Origin: Burkholderiales bacterium
Lineage (GTDB): Bacteria; Pseudomonadota; Gammaproteobacteria; Burkholderiales; Burkholderiaceae_E
DNA length: 37,906 nt
Direction of reading: 5' to 3'
NCBI GenBank assembly: GCA_026399835.1
Contig: JAPLQE010000032.1
Span: 1-37,906 of the forward strand
Shown piece after piece: positions 16,134 to 24,245 of this stretch. The position numbers and the translations under genes are program-made. How positions within the stretch are numbered: position 1 is the stretch's first letter; each line of letters begins with the position of its first letter. The notes under the pieces were generated by a model. The model did not search any database and was not told where the DNA came from. It saw only the letters and a program-made list of their open reading frames with translations.

Positions 16134-17546
16134 ATGGCATCTGCCAAGGACGTCATGAAGAAAGTCGCGGACAACGAAGTCAAGTTCGTTGATTTCCGCT
16201 TCACGGATACCAAGGGCAAAGAGCAGCACGTCACGGTGCCGATCTCGCATTTCGACGAAGACAAGTTCGTCTCCGGGCACGCCTTCGACGGTTCGTCGAT
16301 CGCCGGCTGGAAGGGCATCGAAGCCTCCGACATGCTGCTGATGCCGGATCCGTCGACCGCCAACATCGACCCGTTCCGGGAAGAGCCGACGCTGATCCTG
16401 ACCTGCGACGTCGTCGAGCCGTCCGACGGCAAGGGCTACGACCGCGACCCGCGCTCGCTCGCCAAGCGCGCCGAGGCCTACCTGAAGTCGACCGGCCTGG
16501 GCGACACCGCCTACTTCGGCCCGGAACCCGAATTCTTCATCTTCGACTCGGTCACCTGGTCCGTCGACATGTCGGGCTGCTCGGTGAAGATCGACTCGGA
16601 GGAAGCCTCCTGGTCGACCGGCAAGCACTTCGAGGGCGGCAACCTGGCCCACCGTCCCGCCGTCAAGGGCGGCTACTTCCCCGTGCCGCCGGTCGATTCG
16701 TTCCAGGACATGCGCTCGGAGATGTGCCTGATCCTCGAGCAGATGGGCGTGCCGGTCGAGGTCCACCACCACGAGGTGGCGGGCGCCGGCCAGAACGAGA
16801 TCGGCACCCGGTTCTCGACGCTGGTGCAGCGCGCCGACTGGACGCAGCTGCTCAAGTACGTCGTCATGAACGTCGCACACAGCTACGGCAAGACCGCGAC
16901 CTTCATGCCGAAGCCGGTCGTCGGCGACAACGGCTCGGGCATGCACGTGCACCAGTCGATCTGGAAGGACGGCGCCAACCTGTTCGCCGGCGACAAGTAC
17001 GCCGGGCTGTCCGACTTCGCGCTCTACTACATCGGCGGGATCATCAAGCACGCCCGTGCGCTGAACGCGATCACCAACCCCGGCACCAACTCGTACAAGC
17101 GGCTGGTCCCGGGCTACGAGGCCCCGGTCAAGCTCGCCTACTCGGCGCGCAACCGCTCGGCCTCGATCCGGATCCCGTACGTCAACAACCCGAAGGGCCG
17201 TCGCATCGAAGTCCGCTTCCCGGACCCGACCGCGAACCCGTACATGGCCTTCGCGGCCATGATGATGGCGGGCCTGGATGGCGTGCAGAACAAGATCCAC
17301 CCGGGCGAGGCGGCGGACAAGAACCTGTACGACCTGCCGCCGGAAGAGGACGCGAAGATCCCGACCGTGTGCTCGTCGCTCGACATGGCGCTCGACTACC
17401 TGGACCGCGATCGCGAGTTCCTGACCCGGGGCGGCGTGTTCAGCGACTCCATGCTCGACGCGTACATCGCGCTGAAGATGGAGGAGGTCACCCGCTTCCG
17501 GATGACCACCCACCCGGTCGAGTTCGACATGTACTACTCGCTCTGA
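16134..17546 (+). CDS. glnA: Glutamine synthetase type I
   Basis: 470 aa, the dodecameric ammonia-assimilating enzyme (glutamate + NH3 + ATP to glutamine). The start at 16134 has AGGAG nine bases upstream and gives [20 protein letters not shown]; an in-frame ATG at 16023 lies upstream of the predicted transcription start and is discarded. Catalytic segments include [59 protein letters not shown] and NRSASIRIP. The adenylylation loop has Tyr399 in [10 protein letters not shown], so activity is probably tuned by GlnE. Expression should be under nitrogen control through the sigma-54 promoter, and a strong terminator follows the gene. Confidence 0.98.
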   Translation: MASAKDVMKKVADNEVKFVDFRFTDTKGKEQHVTVPISHFDEDKFVSGHAFDGSSIAGWKGIEASDMLLMPDPSTANIDPFREEPTLILTCDVVEPSDGKGYDRDPRSLAKRAEAYLKSTGLGDTAYFGPEPEFFIFDSVTWSVDMSGCSVKIDSEEASWSTGKHFEGGNLAHRPAVKGGYFPVPPVDSFQDMRSEMCLILEQMGVPVEVHHHEVAGAGQNEIGTRFSTLVQRADWTQLLKYVVMNVAHSYGKTATFMPKPVVGDNGSGMHVHQSIWKDGANLFAGDKYAGLSDFALYYIGGIIKHARALNAITNPGTNSYKRLVPGYEAPVKLAYSARNRSASIRIPYVNNPKGRRIEVRFPDPTANPYMAFAAMMMAGLDGVQNKIHPGEAADKNLYDLPPEEDAKIPTVCSSLDMALDYLDRDREFLTRGGVFSDSMLDAYIALKMEEVTRFRMTTHPVEFDMYYSL

Positions 17547-17600
17547 CCGGAGAGGGTCGGCGCACGGCCCGGCCGCCCGCGAGGCGTGTCCGGGCCGACG

Positions 17601-17625
17601 AAGGGGGCGGGTGACCGCCCCTTTT
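17601..17625 (+). terminator. Rho-independent terminator after glnA
   Basis: GGGGCGG (17604-17610) pairs with CCGCCCC (17615-17621) around a GTGA tetraloop of the stable GNRA class; A-A-G before and TTTT after extend the stem and give the T run. It lies 54 bp after the glnA stop and separates glnA from the DUF4124-ntrBC genes. It is the clearest intrinsic terminator in the window. Confidence 0.88.
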
Positions 17626-17642
17626 GCATTAAACTCCGGCCC

Positions 17643-18164
17643 ATGCTCCGACCCCTCCGTCGTCCCCGGCCGGCATGCCTGCTGCTCGCCGCGATCATTG
17701 CTATCCCCATGGCCGCGCAGGCGCAGGTCTGGCGCTGCGAGTCTCCGGGCGGTGGCGTCGAGTACAGCAACAATGCGTCGAGCAGCCGCGATGCACGGTG
17801 CCGGGCGGTCGACCTGCCCAACCTGACGACCATTCCCGTGCCCAAGCTGCCCGCGCAGTCCGGCGCCGCGAAGGGCGGGGCCGCCGCCACGCCCACGCCG
17901 GCCGGCTTCCCCCGCGTCGATGCCGGCGCCCAGCGCTCCCGGGACCTCGACCGGCGCCGCATCCTCGAGGACGAGCTGCGCAAGGAGGAAGCCCGACTGG
18001 GCGAGCTGCGCGCCGAGTTCAACGGCGGCGAGCCGGAGCGGCGCGGCGACGAGCGCAACTACCAGCGGTATCTCGACCGCGTGCAGCGGCTCAAGGACGA
18101 CATCGCGCGCTCCGAGAGCTCGGTCGCCTCGCTCAAGCGCGAGATGACCTCGCTGCGCGACTGA
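17643..18164 (+). CDS. DUF4124 periplasmic protein with coiled coil
   Basis: 173 aa. A signal peptide (hydrophobic core CLLLAAIIAIPMAAQA, cleavage after AQA at about 27) is followed by a DUF4124 domain: QVWRCESPGGGVEYSNN with Cys residues at two conserved places. A Pro/Ala-rich linker follows, then a charged helix of about 70 residues (LEDELRKEEARLGELRAEF onward) that should form a coiled coil. The domain's function is unknown; it is common in periplasmic proteins of beta- and gammaproteobacteria. It lies between glnA and ntrB, an arrangement I recall from other betaproteobacteria, and ntrB starts 10 bp downstream, so the two are probably co-transcribed. No Shine-Dalgarno sequence is visible at the chosen ATG. 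Confidence 0.85.
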   Translation: MLRPLRRPRPACLLLAAIIAIPMAAQAQVWRCESPGGGVEYSNNASSSRDARCRAVDLPNLTTIPVPKLPAQSGAAKGGAAATPTPAGFPRVDAGAQRSRDLDRRRILEDELRKEEARLGELRAEFNGGEPERRGDERNYQRYLDRVQRLKDDIARSESSVASLKREMTSLRD

Positions 18165-18174
18165 GCGTGTACCG

Positions 18175-19263
18175 ATGACGCCGACCTCCCGCCTGCCGGA
18201 GGGTACGGACCGGCGCCGCCAGCCGGCCTCGCGCCTCGCCGGCCTGGACCTGCTCGCCTGCGCGGTCGTGCTGCTCGACGACCAGGGGCACACCACCTTC
18301 CTCAACCAGGCGGCCGAGCAGCTCTTCGAGCTGCCGCAGCGGGTGATCGAGGGCGCAGCGTTCGCCCGGCAGTTCAGCAACGGCGGCATCATCGACAGCC
18401 TCCTCGCCGAGGCCTGCAACAACGCGTTCGGCCAGAAGCGCCAGGACATCACGCTGCACCGGATCGGCCGCGAGCCGCTCGCCGTCCACTGCGTGGCGGT
18501 GGTGCTCGAGAGCGACCTCGGCTCGCTGCTGCTCGAGTTCCGCGAGATCGACCAGCGCATCCGCATCGACCGCGAGTCGAGGATGGTGGAGTCGGTTCGG
18601 GTCAACCGGGAGCTGGTGCGCAATCTCGCGCACGAGATCAAGAACCCGCTCGGCGGCATCCGCGGCGCGGCGCAGCTGCTCGAATCCGAAGTCGGCGGCT
18701 CCAGCCTGCGCGAGTACACCCAGGTCATCATCAAGGAGGCCGACCGGCTGCAGACGCTGGTCGATCGCCTGCTCGCGCCGCATCGCCATCCGCGGCTGGT
18801 GGGCGACGTGAACATCCACGAGGTGCTCGAGCGGGTCCGCTCGGTGGTGACCGCCGAGTACCCGCAAGGCCTGGCGATCGACCGGGACTACGACGCCAGC
18901 CTGCCGGATTTCCGCGGCGACAAGGAGCAGCTGATCCAGGCGGTGCTCAACCTGGTGCGCAACGCGGCACAGGCGATGCACGGCCATGGGCGCATCCTGA
19001 TGACCACCCGGATCGCGCGCCAGGTCACCGTCGACAAGGTCAGGTATCGCCTGGCACTGGACTTGCATGTGATCGACGACGGCCCCGGTGTGCCGGAAGA
19101 GATCCGCGATCGGATCTTCTATCCGCTCGTCTCGGGCCGCGAGGGCGGGAGCGGTCTGGGGCTGACGCTCGCGCAGACCTTCGTGCAGCAGCACGGGGGT
19201 CTGATCGAATGCGACAGCCGTCCGGGCCGGACCGATTTCCGGATATTGCTGCCGCTGCCCTGA
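18175..19263 (+). CDS. glnL: Nitrogen regulation sensor histidine kinase/phosphatase NtrB
   Basis: 362 aa, soluble. It has a PAS domain at about 22-125, then the dimerisation/phosphoacceptor helix NLAHEIKNPLGGIRGAAQLLE with His153. The ATPase domain has the N box LNLVRNAAQAM, the G1 box DDGPGVPEEI, the F box IFYPLVSGREGG and the G2 box SGLGLTLAQTFVQQHGG. It phosphorylates NtrC under nitrogen limitation and dephosphorylates it when PII signals nitrogen sufficiency. No membrane helices are present, as expected for NtrB. Its gene lies 52 bp upstream of ntrC. The start has no clear ribosome-binding site; coupling to the DUF4124 gene is likely. Confidence 0.96.
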   Translation: MTPTSRLPEGTDRRRQPASRLAGLDLLACAVVLLDDQGHTTFLNQAAEQLFELPQRVIEGAAFARQFSNGGIIDSLLAEACNNAFGQKRQDITLHRIGREPLAVHCVAVVLESDLGSLLLEFREIDQRIRIDRESRMVESVRVNRELVRNLAHEIKNPLGGIRGAAQLLESEVGGSSLREYTQVIIKEADRLQTLVDRLLAPHRHPRLVGDVNIHEVLERVRSVVTAEYPQGLAIDRDYDASLPDFRGDKEQLIQAVLNLVRNAAQAMHGHGRILMTTRIARQVTVDKVRYRLALDLHVIDDGPGVPEEIRDRIFYPLVSGREGGSGLGLTLAQTFVQQHGGLIECDSRPGRTDFRILLPLP

Positions 19264-19315
19264 TGCGTCGCCATTCGTGGCGGACCGGGGCCGACAGCCA
19301 GGGGAAGCAGCACGA

Positions 19316-21016
19316 ATGAACGAAGTGTGGATCGTCGACGATGACCAGTCGATTCGTTGGGTGCTCGAGCGGGCGCTGTCAAGGGAAGGGTTCGATGTGC
19401 GGGCCTTCGGGTCCGCGCGCGAGTGCCTGAGCGCCTTCGAGCTCGACGCCCCGCAGGTGCTGGTCTCCGACATCAGGATGCCCGGCGAATCGGGCATCGA
19501 GCTGCTGCAGAAGGTCAAGCTGCGCCGGCCCGGCATGCCGGTGATCATCATGACCGCGTTCTCGGACCTCGACAGCGCGGTCTCGGCGTTCCAGGGCGGG
19601 GCCTTCGAGTACCTGCCCAAGCCCTTCGACCTGCCCAAGGCGGTCGAGCTGATCCGCCGTGCGGTGGAGGAGAGCGAGCGCGAGGCGGCCGCCGAGGAGA
19701 CGGTCCTCGAGACGCCCGAGATGCTCGGCCAGGCCCCCGCGATGCAGGAGGTCTTCCGCGCCATCGGCCGGCTCTCGCAGTCCAACGTCACGGTGATGAT
19801 CACCGGCGAGTCCGGCAGCGGCAAGGAGCTGATCGCGCGTGCCCTGCACAAGCATTCGCCGCGCGGTGCCCAGCCCTTCGTGGCACTGAACACCGCTGCC
19901 ATCCCGCGCGACCTGCTCGAGAGCGAACTCTTCGGCCACGAGCGCGGCGCGTTCACCGGTGCGCAGCAGATGCGCCGCGGCCGCTTCGAGCAGGCCGAGG
20001 GCGGTACGCTGTTCCTCGACGAGATCGGCGACATGCCGGCAGAGCTGCAGACGCGCCTGCTGCGCGTGCTCTCGGACGGACACTTCTATCGCGTCGGCGG
20101 GCACCAGCCGCTCAAGGCCAACGTCCGCGTGATCGCGGCGACCCACCAGAACCTCGAGGATCGCGTCCGGCTGGGCCTGTTCCGCGAGGACCTGTTCCAC
20201 CGTCTCAACGTGATCCGGCTGCGCCTGCCGGCGCTGCGCGAGCGGGTGCAGGACGTGCCGCTGCTCGCACGCCACTTCCTCACGCGCAGCGCGCGCGAGC
20301 TGGGCGTCGAGACCAAGCGGCTCTCCGACGAGGCGCTGCTGCGGCTCGGCGCATTCTCCTGGCCGGGCAACGTGCGGCAACTCGAGAACGTGTGCCACTG
20401 GCTGACCGTGATGGCGCCCGCGCAGACCGTCGAGCCCAAGGACCTGCCGCCCGAGGTGCAGGCGGCGCTGCCGTGGATCGATCCGCGCGGCGCGCCCGCG
20501 CAGCCTCAGGGCACGGGTGCGATGGACGCGTCCTCGGGGCCGGACACGCAGGGCGCCGCGGCCGCCGCACCGATGCCCGCATTCGCGGGCGCCGCGGCAC
20601 CGGCCGGGGCGGCCGTGGCCGATGCCTTCTCCGAGCCGGTGGGCGGACGCGTCGGCTTCGGCACGCCGCCGGCCTTTGCCGCCGTCCCCGGTGCCGGCAC
20701 GGGCTACCTGCCCGCCGATGCCGGCTTCGCGGCGCGCGACGGCGCGGCACCCACGGCCCCCCCGGCCCGCGTGGGCTGGGCCGCGCTCCTCGAGTCCGAG
20801 GTCGCGCAGATGCTCGCCGCGCAGTCGGCCCGCGGTGGCGAGCCGCCGGCCTCGTCGGACGTGATGGACCAGCTCACCCGCACGTTCGAGTCGACGATCA
20901 TCCGTACCGCGCTTCGCCACACGCGCGGACGGCGGATCGATGCGGCGCTGCGCCTGGGCATCGGCCGCAACACGATCACCCGCAAGATCCAGGACCTGCA
21001 CCTGGAGGACGACTGA
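19316..21016 (+). CDS. glnG: Nitrogen regulation response regulator NtrC with extended linker
   Basis: 566 aa. The receiver domain has acidic pocket DDD (8-10) and phosphoacceptor Asp52 in VSDIRMPGESG. The AAA+ sigma-54 activator domain has Walker A GESGSGKE, the sigma-54 contact loop GAFTGA, Walker B GGTLFLDEIGD and FREDLFHRLNVIRLRLPALRER. The Fis-type helix-turn-helix is at the end (RIDAALRLGIGRNTITRKIQ). Typical NtrC is about 470 aa; the excess is a low-complexity Ala/Gly/Pro linker at about 386-485. The start at 19316 follows a GGGGAAG ribosome-binding site; an in-frame ATG 39 bp upstream would add 13 residues before the conserved MNEVWIVDDDQ. It activates sigma-54 promoters such as the one before glnA. 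Confidence 0.97.
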   Translation: MNEVWIVDDDQSIRWVLERALSREGFDVRAFGSARECLSAFELDAPQVLVSDIRMPGESGIELLQKVKLRRPGMPVIIMTAFSDLDSAVSAFQGGAFEYLPKPFDLPKAVELIRRAVEESEREAAAEETVLETPEMLGQAPAMQEVFRAIGRLSQSNVTVMITGESGSGKELIARALHKHSPRGAQPFVALNTAAIPRDLLESELFGHERGAFTGAQQMRRGRFEQAEGGTLFLDEIGDMPAELQTRLLRVLSDGHFYRVGGHQPLKANVRVIAATHQNLEDRVRLGLFREDLFHRLNVIRLRLPALRERVQDVPLLARHFLTRSARELGVETKRLSDEALLRLGAFSWPGNVRQLENVCHWLTVMAPAQTVEPKDLPPEVQAALPWIDPRGAPAQPQGTGAMDASSGPDTQGAAAAAPMPAFAGAAAPAGAAVADAFSEPVGGRVGFGTPPAFAAVPGAGTGYLPADAGFAARDGAAPTAPPARVGWAALLESEVAQMLAAQSARGGEPPASSDVMDQLTRTFESTIIRTALRHTRGRRIDAALRLGIGRNTITRKIQDLHLEDD

Positions 21017-21057
21017 CCGGGACACGGCGCGGCGGCCCCGCTGCGTCGTGGTGCAAT

Positions 21058-21085
21058 GCGGGCTCCCTCATGTTCCGGAGCCCGC
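21058..21085 (+). terminator. 9-bp stem-loop between ntrC and the DUF4337 gene
   Basis: GCGGGCTCC (21058-21066) pairs exactly with GGAGCCCGC (21077-21085) around a 10-nt loop that contains an ATG. It ends two bases before the DUF4337 start codon and lacks a T tract. It could end or attenuate ntrBC transcription, or hide the ribosome-binding region of the next gene. Confidence 0.45.
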
Positions 21086-21087
21086 CG

Positions 21088-21453
21088 ATGTCAGGCTCGC
21101 ACTTCCACGTCCACGGCCCGCACGACCACGAACTCGAGCACGCCGCTTCGCACGGCAAGGCCGACGCGGTCTCGGGCCGCATCGCGGTGACCACCGCGGT
21201 GCTCGCCACGGTCGGCGCGCTGTTCTCGTACCAGGGCGGCGCCACGCAGGCCGATTCCACGCTGTTCAAGAGCAACGCCGCGATCTCGAAGACCGAGGCG
21301 GCGAACCAGTGGAACTACGACCAGGCCAAGAGCAGCAAGCAGAACCTGGCCGAGCTGGCGGTGGAGATCGTGCCTGTCGAGCGGCGCGACGGCGGCCGCG
21401 CACCTGTGAGCCGGGGGGCGGGCGCCACGGCCCGCCGCGCCGGCCGTGCCTAG
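21088..21453 (+). pseudogene. Truncated DUF4337 membrane protein gene
   Basis: The first 90 or so codons match the DUF4337 family: a His-rich start (SHFHVHGPHDHELEHAASHG), a membrane helix (RIAVTTAVLATVGALFSYQGG), then FKSNAAISKTEAANQWNYDQAKSSKQNLAELA. Around codon 92 the similarity stops and an unrelated Arg/Gly-rich tail of about 30 residues leads to TAG. Family members continue with a helical region and C-terminal membrane helices, which are absent here and not found in the other frames. The gene looks cut off by the xth gene, whose stop codon overlaps its own in a shared CTAG. It could still yield a short membrane peptide. Confidence 0.65.
21417..21436 (-). terminator. Hairpin downstream of xth
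   Basis: GGCGGGC (21417-21423) pairs perfectly with GCCCGCC (21430-21436) around a 6-nt loop, 14 bp beyond the xth stop on the minus strand and inside the tail of the truncated DUF4337 gene. There is no T tract. It is a possible transcription end for xth. Confidence 0.35.
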
Positions 21454-22247
21454 GACGCGGCGGGGTCGTCCAGCGCCAGGTCGAGCGTCACCGGCGCGTG
21501 GTCCGAGGGCTGCGGCAGCTTGCGCGGCGCGCGGTCGATCGAGCAGGCCCTCACCGCGCCCGCCAGCGCCGGCGCGACCAGCAGGTGGTCGATCCGCAGG
21601 CCGCGGTTCTTCTGGAAGCCGAGCTGGCGGTAGTCCCACCAGCTGTACGTCTTGGGCGGCTGCTCGAACATCCGGTAGGCGTCCTGCAGGCCGAGCGCGA
21701 GCAGCGCGCCGAAGCGCTCGCGCTCCGGTACCGAGCACAGCACCTGATCGGCCCAGGCCGCCGGGTCGTGCACGTCGGCGTCGGCGGGCGCGATGTTGTA
21801 GTCGCCGCCGATCACCAGCTGCGGCGTGGCCGCCAGCTCGTCGCCCAGCCAGCCCGCCAGTGCGTCCAGCCAGCGCAGCTTGTAGTCGTACTTGTCGCTG
21901 CCCACCGCCTGCCCGTTCGGCACGTAGGCGCTGATCACGCGCACGTCGCCGAAGGTCGCCGCGATCAGCCGCTTCTGCTCGTCGGGGAAGCGGGGGTTCC
22001 CGACGGTCACGTCGCGCGCGTCCCAGCCCCGGTCGGCGCGCCAGAGCAGCGCGACGCCGTTGTAGGTCGGCTGCCCGGAGAACACCGAGCGGTAGCCGGC
22101 CGCAGCGAGCTTGGCAGCGGGGAACTTCTCGTCCACCAGCTTGGTCTCCTGCAGGCACAGCACGTCGACCGGGTTGGCCTCGAGCCAGCCGAGCACGTGC
22201 GGCAGGCGGACCTTCAGGGAGTTGACATTCCAGGTGGCGATCTTCAT
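21450..22247 (-). CDS. xthA: Exodeoxyribonuclease III
   Basis: 265 aa, a DNA repair AP endonuclease and 3'-5' exonuclease of the EEP superfamily. Active-site elements are Asn7 (TWNVNS), Glu34 (LQETK), QPTYNGVALL, the GGDYNIAPADADVHDP segment with the catalytic Asp/Asn pair, the substrate-positioning SWWDYR and the C-terminal RIDHLLV and SDHAPVTLDL. The start at the complement of 22245-22247 gives the canonical MKIATWNVNS and has GAGG about 10 bases upstream; a longer frame from 22349 adds 34 residues unlike the family and is rejected. Its TAG overlaps the stop of the convergent truncated gene. Confidence 0.96.
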   Translation of the reverse strand: MKIATWNVNSLKVRLPHVLGWLEANPVDVLCLQETKLVDEKFPAAKLAAAGYRSVFSGQPTYNGVALLWRADRGWDARDVTVGNPRFPDEQKRLIAATFGDVRVISAYVPNGQAVGSDKYDYKLRWLDALAGWLGDELAATPQLVIGGDYNIAPADADVHDPAAWADQVLCSVPERERFGALLALGLQDAYRMFEQPPKTYSWWDYRQLGFQKNRGLRIDHLLVAPALAGAVRACSIDRAPRKLPQPSDHAPVTLDLALDDPAAS

Positions 22248-22645
22248 CGGTGGGCGACCTCGGGCAGGAGGCGCGATTGTGACACCCGGCGTCGGCGTCT
22301 CTGGCGAGGCATCCATCGGCGTTGATTTGTCACGATGCGAAATGTCCAACCGACGTTCGGGAAAACCGCAGGTTCTGCTTGTTTGTCCTGGACACGGTTA
22401 CGTATAACGCAGTGCAGCAGCCGGCGCACCCTTGCCGGCCGGACCCGACCGCAGACCCGCGGCACGGGGCCGGAGCCGAAGCCGAATCCGACCCGAGGAC
22501 CCGCGGTCGGGCAAACCCCGTCTCATCCCGCCGGCGCACCGACGCAGTCGTGGCGCACGTCGCGGAGCGCTGTCCGCCCCGGGAGGCGGTGCGGCGCGAG
22601 GCGTGTACCCTCGGCCGCTTTTCCGTTCGAGAACCCTGAGGACCC
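22248..22645. other. 398-bp non-coding region between divergent xth and acyl-CoA ligase
   Basis: I see no gene here. The middle (about 22310-22410) is distinctly AT-richer than the surroundings and should hold the promoters of both divergent units. It contains a -35/-10-like pair and a small palindrome, described separately. The right half (22410-22645) returns to high GC with short GC-rich inverted repeats but no strong terminator. The ligase ATG at 22646 is preceded by a GAGGA ribosome-binding site. Confidence 0.6.
22379..22408 (+). promoter_or_regulatory. Candidate sigma-70 promoter with overlapping palindrome
   Basis: TTGTTT (22379-22384) and TATAAC (22403-22408) are 18 bp apart and face the CoA ligase-tctCBA operon. 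TGTCC-T-GGACA (22384-22394), a perfect 11-bp palindrome, lies between the two boxes where a repressor could block polymerase. The leader would be about 230 nt. The boxes are each two or fewer mismatches from consensus, but in the only AT-rich stretch nearby such matches are easy to find. Confidence 0.35.
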
Positions 22646-24166
22646 ATGCAAGCGACCCTGACGACCCTGCTGGCGACCGGCGCCGACGACGCACCCGCGA
22701 TCGGCGCGCCAGGCCGGCGTGCGATGACCTACCGCGAGCTGCGCACGCTGATCGCGTCGACGCGCGAGCGGCTCAACGGCCTGGGCATCGGCCGCAACGA
22801 CCGCGTCGCGATCGTGCTCGACAACGGCCCCGAGATGGCCGCCTGCTTCGTTGCCTGCGCCTGCGCCGTCGCGAGCGCGCCGCTGAACCCTGCCTACCGC
22901 GGCGAGGAGTTCGAGTTCTACCTGTCGGACCTGAAGGCCGCGGCGCTGATCGTGGCGCGCGACAGCACGTCGCCCGCGGTGGAGGCGGCGCGCAAGCAGG
23001 GCGTGCGGCTGATCGACCTGGTCGCCGACGCCCAGGCCGGCGCCGGCACGTTCACGCTCGAGCCGCGCGAGGCGGGTGCCGCCCCGGCCGCCGCATCGGG
23101 CACGGCCGAGCCGGACGACGTGTCGATGGTGCTGCACACCTCGGGCACCACCTCGCGCCCGAAGATCGTGCCGCTGTCGCAGCGCAACCTCGCGGCCTCG
23201 GCGCAGCACATCCGCGCGACGCTGAAGTTCGTGCCGACCGACTGCGGCCTGAACATCATGCCGCTCTTCCACATCCACGGCCTGATCGCCGGCGTGCTCG
23301 CGCCGCTGTCGGCCGGCTCGCAGGTGTTCTGCACGCCGGGCTTCAACGCGCTGAAGTTCTTCGGCTGGATGGAGGAGGCGAAGCCCACCTGGTACACCGC
23401 GGTGCCGACGATGCACCAGACGATCCTGGCGCGCGCCTCGAAGAACGCCGACGTGATCAAGCGTCATCCGCTGCGCTTCCTGCGCTCGTCGTCCTCGTCG
23501 ATCCCGCCGCAGGTGATCCGCGAGCTCGAGGAGGTCTTCGGCGCGCCGCTGATCGAGTCCTACGGCATGACCGAGGCGACGCACCAGATGGCGTCGAACC
23601 CGTTGCCGCCCGAGGTCCGCAAGCCCGGCAGCGTCGGCCGCGCGGCCGGACCCGAGATCGCGATCATGGCCGAGGACGGCCGCCTGCTCGCGCGCGGCGA
23701 GACCGGGGAGATCGTGATCCGCGGCCCGAACGTCACCGCCGGCTACGAGGCGAATCCCAAGGCCAACGCCGAGGCCTTCGCCGACGGCTGGTTCCGCACC
23801 GGCGACCAGGGCGTGATGGACGCCGACGGCTACGTGACGATCACCGGCCGCCTCAAGGAGATCATCAACCGCGGCGGCGAGAAGGTGAGCCCGCGCGAGG
23901 TCGACGAGATCCTGATGGACCACGCCGCGGTCGCCCAGGTGGTGTGCTTCGGCATGCCGCATCCGAAGCTCGGCGAGGAAGTGGCCGCCGCCGTGGTGCT
24001 GCGCGAGGGGCAGAGCGCGACCGAGCGCGAGCTGCAGGACTTCGTCGGCAAGCGCGTCGCCGACTTCAAGGTGCCCAAGCGGATCCTCATCCTCGAGGAG
24101 ATCCCCAAGGGCGCCACCGGCAAGCTGCAGCGCATCGGCCTCGCGCAGAAGCTCGGCCTCGCCTGA
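22646..24166 (+). CDS. AMP-dependent CoA ligase, AAE3/oxalyl-CoA synthetase-like
   Basis: 506-residue ANL-superfamily ligase. The A3 motif is LHTSGTTSRPKIVPLSQRNL, followed by MPLFHIHGLIAGVLAPL, which resembles the Pcs60/AAE3 (oxalyl-CoA synthetase) branch more than fatty acyl-CoA synthetases. A5 is ESYGMTEATHQM, A7 DGWFRTGDQG, A8 ITGRLKEIINRGGEKVSPREVDE, and the catalytic lysine is Lys493 in GATGKLQRIG. The enzyme should make a short-chain or dicarboxylic acyl-CoA in the cytoplasm; oxalate is only one candidate. tctC starts 79 bp downstream on the same strand, suggesting that it activates whatever the Tct transporter brings in. Confidence 0.9.
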   Translation: MQATLTTLLATGADDAPAIGAPGRRAMTYRELRTLIASTRERLNGLGIGRNDRVAIVLDNGPEMAACFVACACAVASAPLNPAYRGEEFEFYLSDLKAAALIVARDSTSPAVEAARKQGVRLIDLVADAQAGAGTFTLEPREAGAAPAAASGTAEPDDVSMVLHTSGTTSRPKIVPLSQRNLAASAQHIRATLKFVPTDCGLNIMPLFHIHGLIAGVLAPLSAGSQVFCTPGFNALKFFGWMEEAKPTWYTAVPTMHQTILARASKNADVIKRHPLRFLRSSSSSIPPQVIRELEEVFGAPLIESYGMTEATHQMASNPLPPEVRKPGSVGRAAGPEIAIMAEDGRLLARGETGEIVIRGPNVTAGYEANPKANAEAFADGWFRTGDQGVMDADGYVTITGRLKEIINRGGEKVSPREVDEILMDHAAVAQVVCFGMPHPKLGEEVAAAVVLREGQSATERELQDFVGKRVADFKVPKRILILEEIPKGATGKLQRIGLAQKLGLA

Positions 24167-24245
24167 TCCGGACCACGTCGGCCGCGGCAGCGGGCGACGG
24201 TTCCGGGCAATCCGTGTTCACGTTCAATCGACTGGAGAGATGACC

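Noticed and set aside
16038-18815. A 925-codon open frame on the - strand opposite glnA and ntrB
   Set aside because: The opposite strand encodes unmistakable glutamine synthetase, DUF4124 and NtrB proteins; the antisense product has no motif and a composition typical of GC-driven shadows.
20517-20864. Small frames inside the Ala/Gly/Pro-rich part of ntrC as separate genes
   Set aside because: They are products of low-complexity GC-rich sequence, and the NtrC frame continues unbroken into its helix-turn-helix.
22248-22349. 34-residue N-terminal extension of exonuclease III
   Set aside because: The extra residues are not family-like, while the internal ATG gives the canonical MKIATWNVNS start with a ribosome-binding site.
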